A stretch of DNA of 64,000 nt from Bacteroidales bacterium (lineage in GTDB: Bacteria > Bacteroidota > Bacteroidia > Bacteroidales > P3), in assembly GCA_017960475.1 (NCBI GenBank), contig JAGCZH010000017.1:1-64000 (forward strand), written 5' to 3'. Positions 16,914-25,725 of the stretch are shown in pieces. The position numbers were made by a program, and so were the translations under genes. The notes beneath the pieces are model-generated. The model saw only the letters and a list, made by a program, of their open reading frames with translations, was not told where the DNA came from and ran no database searches. The first letter of the stretch is position 1; every line of letters starts with the position of its first letter.

Positions 16914-18743
16914 ATGGCGGATAATAACAATCAAAATAGCTTAAATAGACAGTATACACCTATTCCATCGAAAAATGAGGGTGGTAGTGGCTCAGTCGGC
17001 AGCCAGGGGGTATCCTATATCCATATGCCACAGCCTCCAAATCAAAATGGTGACAATTTTATTATTAAACCAATTGGAGAACAAGGAATGGGAGTGAATG
17101 CAAATGGACAAGGCAATGTTGCCTCACCTACTATTATAGCGACAGGTATTGAGACTGTTGTTTTCCCAGAGGGAACCATTTATGTTATTGCAGACTATGA
17201 TGGAGAGGATGCCTCTTTAAACGTTGCCCAGAGCAAAAACAAATGTAAATGTGCTGACCACGATTATATAGAAGTGAATCACACATGCAGGGACACTGGG
17301 AATACTGTAAAAGAAAAATTACCGATTAAAGGCAATAATTTTAGAATCTATTACTATGATTTAAATAGAAGAGCACGGGATTTGGCATTAGCAAGTGGAG
17401 TGGTAATGTCTACTATAGATCCAATGGCGGTACCCATGTCAGCAGTTGGGGGTGCAATTACTGGTGGTATTATCGACTTTTGTATAGCTCTCAGATTTTT
17501 TGGTCTGCCGATTATTACACCATATGATACGGATTTTTTGTATTTTACAAATATTAAATTTCACAGTTGTCCTAATAGCCCGGTTCCTCAAGATATTTTT
17601 ATTGTTAGCTATCCAGACATTTCTTTTGCAATAGAAGTTGGATATAGCAGTAGTTCTGAAACATCGGAAGTAACGGACAGAAGGAAGAGTGCTGAAATAT
17701 CACAAAAGAGGAAATGGTTCGGTAAATTTAATATTAAATATGGTGGTGTTACAAAAGAGTTGTCTTTTGAACACACCATAAAATCTGATAAAAATGAAAA
17801 GTTAAAAAAAGGTTCGTTTTTATACAACGAAATACATGGACTAGCTGATGACCTAAAAAGGTTATCAGAGTTTTCCAGGCAATTAAAGGAAGGTACAAAA
17901 AATAATAATAAGTTTTCGAAGAGTTTAAAAAAAGAATCGCTGGTTGAAGGAGAATTATCTTTTGAACCCAAACTGAAACTACAATGGAAATATGCAACCA
18001 GTGATGATAATACCAAGATAGGCAAGAATTTTGGATTGTCTTTATCTTTTAAGGTAGAGGGAATGCTAAAGGTAGATATTTTAAGATCTTTAGTCACGGG
18101 GCTTCTTCCAGGAATTGGAACTTCGATTCTTGAAGTGATTGATTTTCTTAAGATGGCTGCAGAATGGATAGCCTCACGTTCGAACAGTAAAGAATTTGAA
18201 GCGGATATCTTCTTTGATTTAATTATCACTAGTTCAATAACAGTAAGCATAGATGCAAATTACAATACGGTGGCTAATAAAAAGTTAACCGTAAGTAGTC
18301 CCAAGGTTGTAATTCCAATAGAATTTGAAGTCAAAGTTGGATTTGAATTTATGACAACGATCTGTATTCAAGTTGATGTAAAGGGTTCAGCAGGTTGTAA
18401 ATTTGGTATTACAAATACTTTTGACTTTGTTTATAATGACGACCTCTTCCTTAGATATAAATTTAAGACAGATGGATTCGATTTGTATGTCGACGCATCA
18501 GCTGCGGCATCATACTCAAAAAAGTCTAAAACCAAATCAAATGGTAAAGACGCAACAGAAACTTATAAAGCGAAAGGCGGTTTAAAATATAAAAACAACT
18601 GGACTTTTTGTGAAAAAGAACTAAACCCAGTCTATCATAATATTACTGGAGAAAGAAAGTATTCCGAAGTAACGAATGTTCAACAACAAGGCGCCAGGAT
18701 AAGTCGTGAAGGTCATGGCGGAGGAGGAGGTGGTGGACTATAG
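16914..18743 (+). CDS. Large unknown protein behind the spike tip, candidate T6SS effector
   Basis: A 609-residue protein starting one base after the PAAR-like gene. The start (residues 1-80) is low-complexity Gly/Asn/Gln/Pro. A Cys-Lys-Cys and further Cys lie near 105-125. A hydrophobic stretch at about 162-205 could be one or two membrane helices, and the second half is a long beta-rich region with alternating strands. It ends in a run of glycines. No secretion signal or enzyme motif was recognised. Position right after the spike tip is typical for effectors; a pore-forming or structural role is possible. Function unknown. Confidence 0.6.
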   Translation: MADNNNQNSLNRQYTPIPSKNEGGSGSVGSQGVSYIHMPQPPNQNGDNFIIKPIGEQGMGVNANGQGNVASPTIIATGIETVVFPEGTIYVIADYDGEDASLNVAQSKNKCKCADHDYIEVNHTCRDTGNTVKEKLPIKGNNFRIYYYDLNRRARDLALASGVVMSTIDPMAVPMSAVGGAITGGIIDFCIALRFFGLPIITPYDTDFLYFTNIKFHSCPNSPVPQDIFIVSYPDISFAIEVGYSSSSETSEVTDRRKSAEISQKRKWFGKFNIKYGGVTKELSFEHTIKSDKNEKLKKGSFLYNEIHGLADDLKRLSEFSRQLKEGTKNNNKFSKSLKKESLVEGELSFEPKLKLQWKYATSDDNTKIGKNFGLSLSFKVEGMLKVDILRSLVTGLLPGIGTSILEVIDFLKMAAEWIASRSNSKEFEADIFFDLIITSSITVSIDANYNTVANKKLTVSSPKVVIPIEFEVKVGFEFMTTICIQVDVKGSAGCKFGITNTFDFVYNDDLFLRYKFKTDGFDLYVDASAAASYSKKSKTKSNGKDATETYKAKGGLKYKNNWTFCEKELNPVYHNITGERKYSEVTNVQQQGARISREGHGGGGGGGL

Positions 18744-18814
18744 AATAGTCATAACAATGCGGTTGTTCTCGCTCAACGGGCTGTCAATTATTCGTTTATC
18801 TTAAGAACTTGAAA

Positions 18815-19576
18815 ATGTTTAATTATTACGTAGCACATATAGGAATCACTTCTTGTGTAGCAGACATTAGTCTGAATGATGTGCCATTGTTTTTTGGCTG
18901 TGTGGATGGTTATCATGCTTTTTCATTGCCGATAAATCCATTCATTAGTTTTCAAGGGTTGCAGACTCTGATGGTAAAAATGCTTCCATCTACTACAAAC
19001 ATGAAACCAACCTCAGGGAAAATATGGATTGAGATATCTCTTTATGATGGTAGTGGAGCGAGACTTGAAAAGGTTGATACTGTTTCAGAGATAGTTATGC
19101 GTACGGACGGCTCGTCTATTCTTTCATCTATAAAGATGGAAAGTAAGCATTTTGAAGCCTCCATATCAAATCCAGTAAAGCGATGGGAAGAATGTCAGAA
19201 AATAGATGAGGGTCGAGATTTGAGAAGTTCTGTAATGACCTATTATAATCGAATACAGAAGATATTGCAGAGAAAAGAGTATAACGTATACACATCATTA
19301 ATTGCTGACAGAGAAAAACAAGTGGTACAGTCTCTCGGTTTGGGACAGAATGAGATTGATAAAAGGCAAAGGATGCTAGAAAATGAATTAAGTGATATGA
19401 AACCAGTGCAACTCCAAGGTAACGAAGTATTGCATTATTTTTGCGGTGGTAAAATAATGGCTCTTTACACACCGACAATGGAGCCAGCCTTACGTTTTGA
19501 GAATGATGAAGATTACTTGTCAATAGACTTATTTGTAGGAATAAAAAAGGGTGAATCAACATTTTCGATAATATGA
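18815..19576 (+). CDS. Unknown protein with beta-sandwich-like N-terminus, possible immunity or adaptor protein
   Basis: I choose ATG 18815 over the TTG two codons upstream. The protein has 253 residues and no signal peptide. Residues 1-85 alternate strands with a Leu-Pro-Ile-Asn-Pro-Phe-Ile segment followed by Val-Lys-Met-Leu-Pro, a pattern I associate with C2-like beta-sandwich proteins near secretion systems. Residues 110-190 are helical and charged. The next gene overlaps its stop by four bases, so the two are coupled. Immunity or effector-adaptor roles are inferred only from the neighbourhood. Confidence 0.55.
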   Translation: MFNYYVAHIGITSCVADISLNDVPLFFGCVDGYHAFSLPINPFISFQGLQTLMVKMLPSTTNMKPTSGKIWIEISLYDGSGARLEKVDTVSEIVMRTDGSSILSSIKMESKHFEASISNPVKRWEECQKIDEGRDLRSSVMTYYNRIQKILQRKEYNVYTSLIADREKQVVQSLGLGQNEIDKRQRMLENELSDMKPVQLQGNEVLHYFCGGKIMALYTPTMEPALRFENDEDYLSIDLFVGIKKGESTFSII

Positions 19577-20709
19577 TTAAACCTTTTAAATCAAATATCA
19601 CAATACCGAAGGAGCGTTTTAACCTGATGGATTTCTTTCCAATCTTGAAGGAAAAGAATTCCAAATCCGAAAGGCTATTTCATAAGTATGTTCCTGTAGA
19701 GGTTTTCCGTGGGAAGATGAAGAGTGCCATTATGGATGCGTTACAGTATGCATATCCCATATCTGTGGACTGGGATTTGGATAATGGACCAATGTATATG
19801 GACAATAGTGATGATCATAATTTTTTTGATATCAAGAAAAAAGGTTATGGGGAAGGCTTAAAGGAGGGTGATTCATATATCAATACAAAGGATGGGGTTG
19901 TTACCAGCCGGAACAGAAATGGCATGTTGGAAAGGAAAAGACATCTTTTGGCTTCTTTTCGCAATATTCTGATTGATAATATCAAATCAACAAAGTGGGA
20001 TATGGTTTATTCTGACAAGAATAAAAGCGTTGACTCATACAGTTCTGAAGAAATCCGAAAAACAGCAAATAGTTATAGAAATGCTGTACTGTTAAAAATC
20101 GCTACATCAGCCGTTGGTTATGGAATTGGCAAGGCATTAGAGAGGAACAGTATCGCAAAAATAGACATAAAGTCAAATAATAAAGGAGTAATGTCAATGC
20201 TTCAGAAAAAAAGATTATTGAGTGACAATATCAATTTTATTGATTTGGGTTTAGATTTTGCGAGTGACAAAGTGACGCCCAAGGGCGTGGTTCAGGTTGG
20301 AGTGATAGATAATCAATGGGTTAGAAGCTGTTACAACAATGTGAAAGAGTTCACGGTGGATCAAATTAGAAAAGTAAGAGGTGGGAATCAAGTTGCAGGT
20401 TACGTAGATAGAAAAATAAGCGATACCATTGACAGCACTTTGGAAAATAAAGAATTGTTATTAGGCGCCATGTCTCCACATTATTCAATTGCATCCACGG
20501 TAGTGAATGTTGGACTAAATGCTGATCTTTATTATAGATATGACAAAGTTGCAAAAAAGGCAGAACAAGGAGAAGAAGAATCGGATGAGGCATGGAGAAA
20601 GACCTGGTGCGATTATATTCAGAGAGATATTGAAAAGATGTCAGGCAATGATTTTTACAATGTGTGCAATTTATTAAATATTAGTGGGTGTGATTGGTTA
20701 AAAGATTGA
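19573..20709 (+). CDS. Unknown protein in the effector cassette
   Basis: A 378-residue protein whose ATG overlaps the preceding stop by four bases. It is lysine- and asparagine-rich, with no signal peptide and one weakly hydrophobic region near residues 175-190 (Val-Leu-Leu-Lys-Ile-Ala-Thr-Ser-Ala-Val-Gly-Tyr-Gly-Ile-Gly). The C-terminal part from about 290 contains two moderately hydrophobic helices. I see no catalytic motif. It could be an effector whose immunity gene is the upstream coupled gene, or the reverse. AT-rich like the rest of the cluster. Confidence 0.55.
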   Translation: MIKPFKSNITIPKERFNLMDFFPILKEKNSKSERLFHKYVPVEVFRGKMKSAIMDALQYAYPISVDWDLDNGPMYMDNSDDHNFFDIKKKGYGEGLKEGDSYINTKDGVVTSRNRNGMLERKRHLLASFRNILIDNIKSTKWDMVYSDKNKSVDSYSSEEIRKTANSYRNAVLLKIATSAVGYGIGKALERNSIAKIDIKSNNKGVMSMLQKKRLLSDNINFIDLGLDFASDKVTPKGVVQVGVIDNQWVRSCYNNVKEFTVDQIRKVRGGNQVAGYVDRKISDTIDSTLENKELLLGAMSPHYSIASTVVNVGLNADLYYRYDKVAKKAEQGEEESDEAWRKTWCDYIQRDIEKMSGNDFYNVCNLLNISGCDWLKD

Positions 20710-20801
20710 AATATATGTATTTATAGTAAAGGGCTGAAACATATTTAGTAATATAATAAAATCTACTATTATTATTGATTTTTTCATTATTGACAGTAAG
20801 T

Positions 20802-22271
20802 ATGGATTCAAATCTCAAAGATTCCTTTGAGACTGTTTGTATGGATGTTGGAATAGATATGGAAAAAGCTGTTAATATATTTGCAAATGCTGTTGTAGAT
20901 CAGCATCGTATTCCTTTTGAAATAGAGATGGATGATGTTTGTCAGAAGATAGAGGAATCGTATGAAAAAGGCAAAGGTGAATTTGAAAAAAGTAACTATG
21001 AAAAAGCTTTTGGATATTGGTCTTATGCCGCCAATCATAATCATGTTTTTTCGCAGGACAAGCTTGGTTATATGTATAAGAATGGATTAGGTGTTGATTC
21101 TGATATTATTAAAGCCTTAAAATGGTATCGTAAAGCTGCCGATCAGGGATATGCTCCTTCTCAATATTCGTTGGGATTAATGTTCGAGAATGCTGATGGA
21201 GTCTCTCAGAATTATTCTGAGGCCATGAAATGGTATAGAAAAGCTGCCGATGACGGATATGCGCAAGCGCAGCTACACATAGGAAAGATGTTTTATTATG
21301 GAAACGGAGTGGGAAAGGATGATGCTGAGGCTTTTGGATGGTTTCGGTTGGCTGCAGAAAAGGATTTGGCTGAAGCTCAGAATCTTTTGGGAATAATGTA
21401 TGACAATGGATATGTTGTGTCTCAAGATTTTGTAAAAGCTGTTGAATGGTATAGTTTGGCGGTGGGTCAAGGTGATATTTATGCGCAGGGTAATCTTGGA
21501 CTTAAATACCAATATGGACAAGGTGTAGAACAGAACTATGCCGAAGCTATCAGATTATATCGATTGGCATCGGAGAAAGGAAACTGTTATGCCCAGTATA
21601 ACCTTGGTGTCATGTATCAATATGGTTATGGTGTTAATCCGAATTATACTGAAGCTGCCCAATTGTATAGATTGTCCGCGGAACAGGGGTATTGTTATGC
21701 CCAATCACAGTTGGCCTTTTTGTACCAAAAAGGCTTGGGTGTTGATAAAAACTATGACGAAGCTGTAGAATGGTATAGAAGAGCGGCAGAGCAAGGAGAT
21801 GCTACTGCTCAATATGAACTTGGAATAATGTATGAACTTGGTGATGAAGTGCCGATAGATTCCGTAGAGGCATTGTGTTGGATTAGAGAGGCAGCGAATC
21901 AGGGGAATGTTTATGCACAGGAAACATTAGCTGATGCATATTGTAATGGCAGATTTGGACTACAAGTAAACTATAATGAAACATTCCGATGGTTTGAAAA
22001 GGCCGCCCATAATGGAAGCGCACAATCAGAATGGAATCTTGGCTATATGTATGAAAATGGTTTTGGTGTGGAGAAGGATGATCTCGAGTCATACACTTGG
22101 TATTATTTGGCGGCAGAGCATGGCTATTCCCAAGCTCAAAATGATGTGGGATTATGTTATTATTTTGGTCGCGGTGTCACTCAAGACGAGTCAGAAGCTA
22201 GAAAATGGCTTCAAAAAGCAGCAGACAGTGGATTGGAACTTGCAAAAGAAAATCTGAGAAAATTATTTTGA
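20802..22271 (+). CDS. Sel1-repeat protein
   Basis: I use the ATG at 20802 instead of an upstream TTG. The 489-residue protein has a 70-residue N-terminal segment and then about eleven tandem Sel1 repeats of 36 residues, each with Ala-x-x-x-Tyr/Trp-Tyr-x-x-Ala-Ala-x-x-Gly and Ala-Gln-x-x-Leu-Gly-x-Met-Tyr. Sel1 repeats form alpha-solenoids for protein binding. There is no signal peptide, so it should be cytoplasmic. Sel1 proteins are known as immunity proteins or adaptors near secretion systems, which fits its place after the possible effector genes, but this is inference. Confidence 0.85.
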   Translation: MDSNLKDSFETVCMDVGIDMEKAVNIFANAVVDQHRIPFEIEMDDVCQKIEESYEKGKGEFEKSNYEKAFGYWSYAANHNHVFSQDKLGYMYKNGLGVDSDIIKALKWYRKAADQGYAPSQYSLGLMFENADGVSQNYSEAMKWYRKAADDGYAQAQLHIGKMFYYGNGVGKDDAEAFGWFRLAAEKDLAEAQNLLGIMYDNGYVVSQDFVKAVEWYSLAVGQGDIYAQGNLGLKYQYGQGVEQNYAEAIRLYRLASEKGNCYAQYNLGVMYQYGYGVNPNYTEAAQLYRLSAEQGYCYAQSQLAFLYQKGLGVDKNYDEAVEWYRRAAEQGDATAQYELGIMYELGDEVPIDSVEALCWIREAANQGNVYAQETLADAYCNGRFGLQVNYNETFRWFEKAAHNGSAQSEWNLGYMYENGFGVEKDDLESYTWYYLAAEHGYSQAQNDVGLCYYFGRGVTQDESEARKWLQKAADSGLELAKENLRKLF

Positions 22272-22413
22272 TGAAGATTAGAAAACAAAAAACATATTAT
22301 AAATTAGTAGCCGTTCATAATTAGTTGACATTGATAATGATATAATAAGTATTTTGTTATTAGAGAACAATTCAATAGTAAAACAGATCAACAATTAAAC
22401 ATACATACTTACT

Positions 22414-25083
22414 ATGAAGAAAATTACATTTTTGTATTTTTTGTTTGCTTTAATGGTTATGCCTGCAATGGCAATCCATAGTTATCCGGCGGAGCATATA
22501 AAGAGATGCAGCGGGGACACAGCTACATTGCGAGTTCCATCAGAATTGGTGGTTGCTGGGAATTACTATCAATGGTTTGAATTGGGAGTATCAACTCCTA
22601 AAGGAATCGAGGATTCGTTGGTATACAACGTGACAGCCTCGAAGTCGTTTTGTTTGTACATTTTTAATTCTTCAGACGACACATTGGCGATGAAATACTT
22701 TTTCGTGTCGCCAATGCAAGTTTATCATGAGACTTTGAATGTGGTAGAATGTGGGCGGTATTTCTGGGACGAGGTAAGTTGGACATACTATTCATCGATA
22801 GATACGACAGTAAGTTACAAAAGTGTGGACAATTGTGACAGTACTATATCATTGCATCTTGTGATTAAAAAGAAATCGAATGTGATAGATAATGTGGTGG
22901 TATGTGACAGTCTTATTTGGATTGATGGCAACACTTATAAGGCAAGCACCACAAGTCCGACATACAAATTGACCAATGTCGCGGGATGTGACAGCACTGT
23001 GAATCTAAATTTGACAATCAAACATAGTACATCATCGTTGGATAGCAAAGTGGCATGTGACAGTTTCACATGGATTGACGGCAACACATACACAGCCTCG
23101 AATAATTATTCCCAATTTATAATGCCCAACTCGCAGGGCTGCGACAGCGTAATCAGCCTTTCACTTACTGTGAACTACAGAAATTCGGGAGACACCATCG
23201 CAGTGGTATGTGACAATTTTGACTGGTATGAGTATCATATGACCGCAACAGGTGTTGCCACACATACATTTCCGTTAGGTAATGCCAAAGGTTGTGACAG
23301 CACTCTGACATTGCACTTGACGGTGAATCACAGTAGTAATGGAGTGGATGTTAGGCTGGCATGCGACAGCCTTAGCTGGATTAACGGAAACACATATACA
23401 GCAAGCACTACAAGTCCGACGTACATATTAACCAATGTCGCGGGATGTGACAGCACGTTAACCCTAAATCTGACTGTATATCCTTCAACATCATTTGATG
23501 ACCAGCAACAGGCTTGTGACAGTTATGTATGGTCACGAAATGGCAGATTTTATTCCGAGAGCAATAATACTGACTGGGTATATGGAGGCAAAGATGTGCA
23601 TCAATGTGACAGTATTATCCATCTTGTACTTACACTCAATAACAGTAATCGTACCGACTCATACAATACTGTATGTGATGGTATGAGCTGGTATGGTCAA
23701 ATGCTTGGTACTTCTGGTGAATATGTTCACACACAAAGCGGCGCTGGTGTTTGTACTGATTCTGTTGTGCTTCATCTTACTGTTAACCAGTCGACAACGG
23801 GCGTAGAGTTCGTTACAGCCTGTGATAGTATTATCTGGCATGGTACAAAATACTATTCCAGTACTGATACGCCACAATACACAATGTTAGGTGGCAATAG
23901 TAAAGGTTGCGATAGTACGACAACATTGCACTTGAATTTGCAACGTGGCCAGCACCAAAGATTTAATGCTGTAGCGTGTGACTCATACATATGGGACAGA
24001 ACAGGTGACACTTATACAAATTCAGGAGTTTATACATACTCATACATATCGCAAGATGGATGCAACAGTAAAGACACACTTCATTTGACAGTAAATACCA
24101 GCACGTCTTCAATTGATGCGCATTCGGCTTGTGACAATTATTTATGGATTGATGGTAACACATACACGACTTCTAATAACACAGCTCAATATACTATCAA
24201 TAATGCTAAAGGTTGTGACAGTACAATTACTCTAAATCTGACGGTTCATTATTCTGACTATAGCAGTCAGACAGAAAATGTTTGTGATGAATATGTCTGG
24301 TCTGCAAACGGAATCCTTTACAATCAATCAGGTCAATACGTATACCAAACAACTGATGCTTATGGTTGTGATGTCGTTAAGACTCTGAATCTAACCATAA
24401 GGGAGAGCAGTCATGAGGTTATTCATGAGACTGTATGTGAGAGTTATGTTTGGGATAAGGGGAGTGGTAGCAGATTATTCACATCTTCCACTGTAGAGGA
24501 GTTGACATATGTCAACGAAGTAGGCTGTCCAAGCTCAGACTCTCTGTATTTGACTGTTTATGGATTGGAAGTTCCCAAAGTTCGTAATCTTGTAGAGAAG
24601 AAGCATAAGGGTGCCGCTAATCCATGGATGCTTATCTATCCGCGAAACAGCGGCGAGGAGGAATACTACTATCAGTGGTACCGCAATGGAGAACCTATAA
24701 CAGGGGCAAACAAGCAATATTTTCAACTACCTACAGAGAATGTTGGCGATAGCATTGTTTACAGTGTTTGGGTGGCTTCAGGTAATGTGGCGATGTGTTC
24801 AAGTTACTCCTATGACACTATTTATTTCACAAAGCAGAGTAAAGTAGTTATGACAACATATCCCAATCCAGCAGTGGAACAATTTGATTTGTCGATACAG
24901 TCGGATGATTTTGACGCAGTTCTATTGGACGTCTATTCAGAGTCAGGACAATGCGTAATGTCAATACCAATGCATGGTAATACAGTGTCGGTTGATACGA
25001 AGTTGCCATCAGGTGTTTATTTTTTGAAAGTCACTTCCTCCAATGGCAAAAGTGCCAATGGCAAAATTGTGATAAGTGAATAA
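22414..25083 (+). CDS. Repetitive secreted surface protein with T9SS sorting domain
   Basis: An 889-residue protein with a signal peptide (residues 1-20). From about residue 108 to 715 it has about twelve copies of a 40-55 residue unit: Ala-Cys-Asp-Ser-x-x-Trp-x-x-Gly-Asn-Thr-Tyr near the start, Gly-Cys-Asp-Ser-Thr near the end, and a Leu-Asn-Leu-Thr-Val strand, so each unit could hold one disulfide. An Ig-like region follows (about 735-800), then a type A T9SS sorting domain starting at Tyr-Pro-Asn-Pro-Ala near 813. Likely an adhesin or surface-layer protein. It is unexpected within a T6SS cluster. Confidence 0.85.
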   Translation: MKKITFLYFLFALMVMPAMAIHSYPAEHIKRCSGDTATLRVPSELVVAGNYYQWFELGVSTPKGIEDSLVYNVTASKSFCLYIFNSSDDTLAMKYFFVSPMQVYHETLNVVECGRYFWDEVSWTYYSSIDTTVSYKSVDNCDSTISLHLVIKKKSNVIDNVVVCDSLIWIDGNTYKASTTSPTYKLTNVAGCDSTVNLNLTIKHSTSSLDSKVACDSFTWIDGNTYTASNNYSQFIMPNSQGCDSVISLSLTVNYRNSGDTIAVVCDNFDWYEYHMTATGVATHTFPLGNAKGCDSTLTLHLTVNHSSNGVDVRLACDSLSWINGNTYTASTTSPTYILTNVAGCDSTLTLNLTVYPSTSFDDQQQACDSYVWSRNGRFYSESNNTDWVYGGKDVHQCDSIIHLVLTLNNSNRTDSYNTVCDGMSWYGQMLGTSGEYVHTQSGAGVCTDSVVLHLTVNQSTTGVEFVTACDSIIWHGTKYYSSTDTPQYTMLGGNSKGCDSTTTLHLNLQRGQHQRFNAVACDSYIWDRTGDTYTNSGVYTYSYISQDGCNSKDTLHLTVNTSTSSIDAHSACDNYLWIDGNTYTTSNNTAQYTINNAKGCDSTITLNLTVHYSDYSSQTENVCDEYVWSANGILYNQSGQYVYQTTDAYGCDVVKTLNLTIRESSHEVIHETVCESYVWDKGSGSRLFTSSTVEELTYVNEVGCPSSDSLYLTVYGLEVPKVRNLVEKKHKGAANPWMLIYPRNSGEEEYYYQWYRNGEPITGANKQYFQLPTENVGDSIVYSVWVASGNVAMCSSYSYDTIYFTKQSKVVMTTYPNPAVEQFDLSIQSDDFDAVLLDVYSESGQCVMSIPMHGNTVSVDTKLPSGVYFLKVTSSNGKSANGKIVISE
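22942..22997 (+). repeat. DNA-level repeat within the surface-protein gene (copy 1 of 2)
   Basis: The 56 bases at 22942-22997 recur at 23401-23456 with four mismatches, much closer than the other repeat units. This points to a recent duplication or recombination between repeat units of the gene. Confidence 0.85.
23401..23456 (+). repeat. DNA-level repeat within the surface-protein gene (copy 2 of 2)
   Basis: Matches 22942-22997 at 52 of 56 positions; see that entry. Homologous exchange between the two would delete or add about 459 bases, which is exactly 153 codons and keeps the frame. Confidence 0.85.
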
Positions 25084-25153
25084 GGAGTGTTCCGTGTTTT
25101 CATATCGCATTTTTTGAATAAAGACAATAATAATTAACTAAAAAAAACAAATA

Positions 25154-25459
25154 ATGGACGAAGATTTTTTTCTCTTTTTAACCTATCAAGGCAAGACCCT
25201 GAAATTTAAGATTAATACACCTACCGACTCTTTGGGTACACTGATGGAGAAGGTGAAAGAAACCAATATGTTTGATATGCCATCGATGGATCCATCAGGA
25301 GCGCCATTGGAATACTACTTTGGTAAATCGGATGAAACAGGTCAGCCAATTATACTAAACCCCAAAATTGGCAAGACGGAGATGTATCTTATAGATTATA
25401 ATGTAGAAAGCGGTGATGCTCTGCAGATTGTATACAACCCTATACCTGGTGCAAAATAA
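25154..25459 (+). CDS. Ubiquitin-like beta-grasp protein (modifier candidate)
   Basis: A 101-residue protein. The first hairpin (Phe-Leu-Phe-Leu-Thr-Tyr-Gln-Gly-Lys-Thr-Leu-Lys-Phe-Lys-Ile, residues 6-20), a helix with Thr-Leu-Met-Glu-Lys-Val (about 25-37), and a final part with Tyr-Leu-Ile-Asp-Tyr-Asn-Val-x-x-Gly-Asp-Ala-Leu-Gln-Ile-Val (78-93) match the ubiquitin fold, where the last strand follows a Gly-Asp turn. The tail is Pro-Ile-Pro-Gly-Ala-Lys: Gly99 would become the conjugating C-terminus after removal of two residues, as JAB peptidases do for ubiquitin-like precursors. E2, E1 and JAMM genes follow in the same cluster. Confidence 0.78.
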   Translation: MDEDFFLFLTYQGKTLKFKINTPTDSLGTLMEKVKETNMFDMPSMDPSGAPLEYYFGKSDETGQPIILNPKIGKTEMYLIDYNVESGDALQIVYNPIPGAK

Positions 25460-25478
25460 AGAGGTGAATTGTGATTAG

Positions 25479-25514
25479 TGACCGGTGATACAAATTTGTT
25501 CGTATCACTGGTCA
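25479..25514 (+). promoter_or_regulatory. Hairpin between the ubiquitin-like and E2 genes
   Basis: TGACCGGTGATAC (25479-25491) pairs with GTATCACTGGTCA (25502-25514), 13 bp with one G-U pair and a ten-base loop. No T run follows at once. It may partly terminate or protect the transcript so that more modifier than E2 is made. The remaining 211 bases before E2 are AT-rich without a gene. Confidence 0.65.
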
Positions 25515-25725
25515 TTGACCAAAATAATACTCTTTCGCTAATTGTGATTGATTATTGGGAAGAGTGCATTTCATTTAGGCGCTTTTACAATTGATTATAG
25601 TAAATCCAATACGAAAGGACAATGTAAATTCATACTCTTTGAGTTTGTATTAAAACAGTCTTTTATATAATATACTGAAAAGAAATTCTGAATGTATAAT
25701 CTTAAGTATTAATAAGTAACATGCT

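Noticed and set aside
17609-18250. Minus-strand open frame of 213 codons opposite the 609-residue protein
   Set aside because: Ser/Leu/Phe-rich complement of a Lys/Glu-rich AT region; no start context and no partner gene on that strand.
22738-24545. Regular DNA repeats considered as a CRISPR array
   Set aside because: The repeats are degenerate, coding and in frame with Cys-Asp-Ser protein units; there are no constant repeat/unique spacer pairs and no cas genes.
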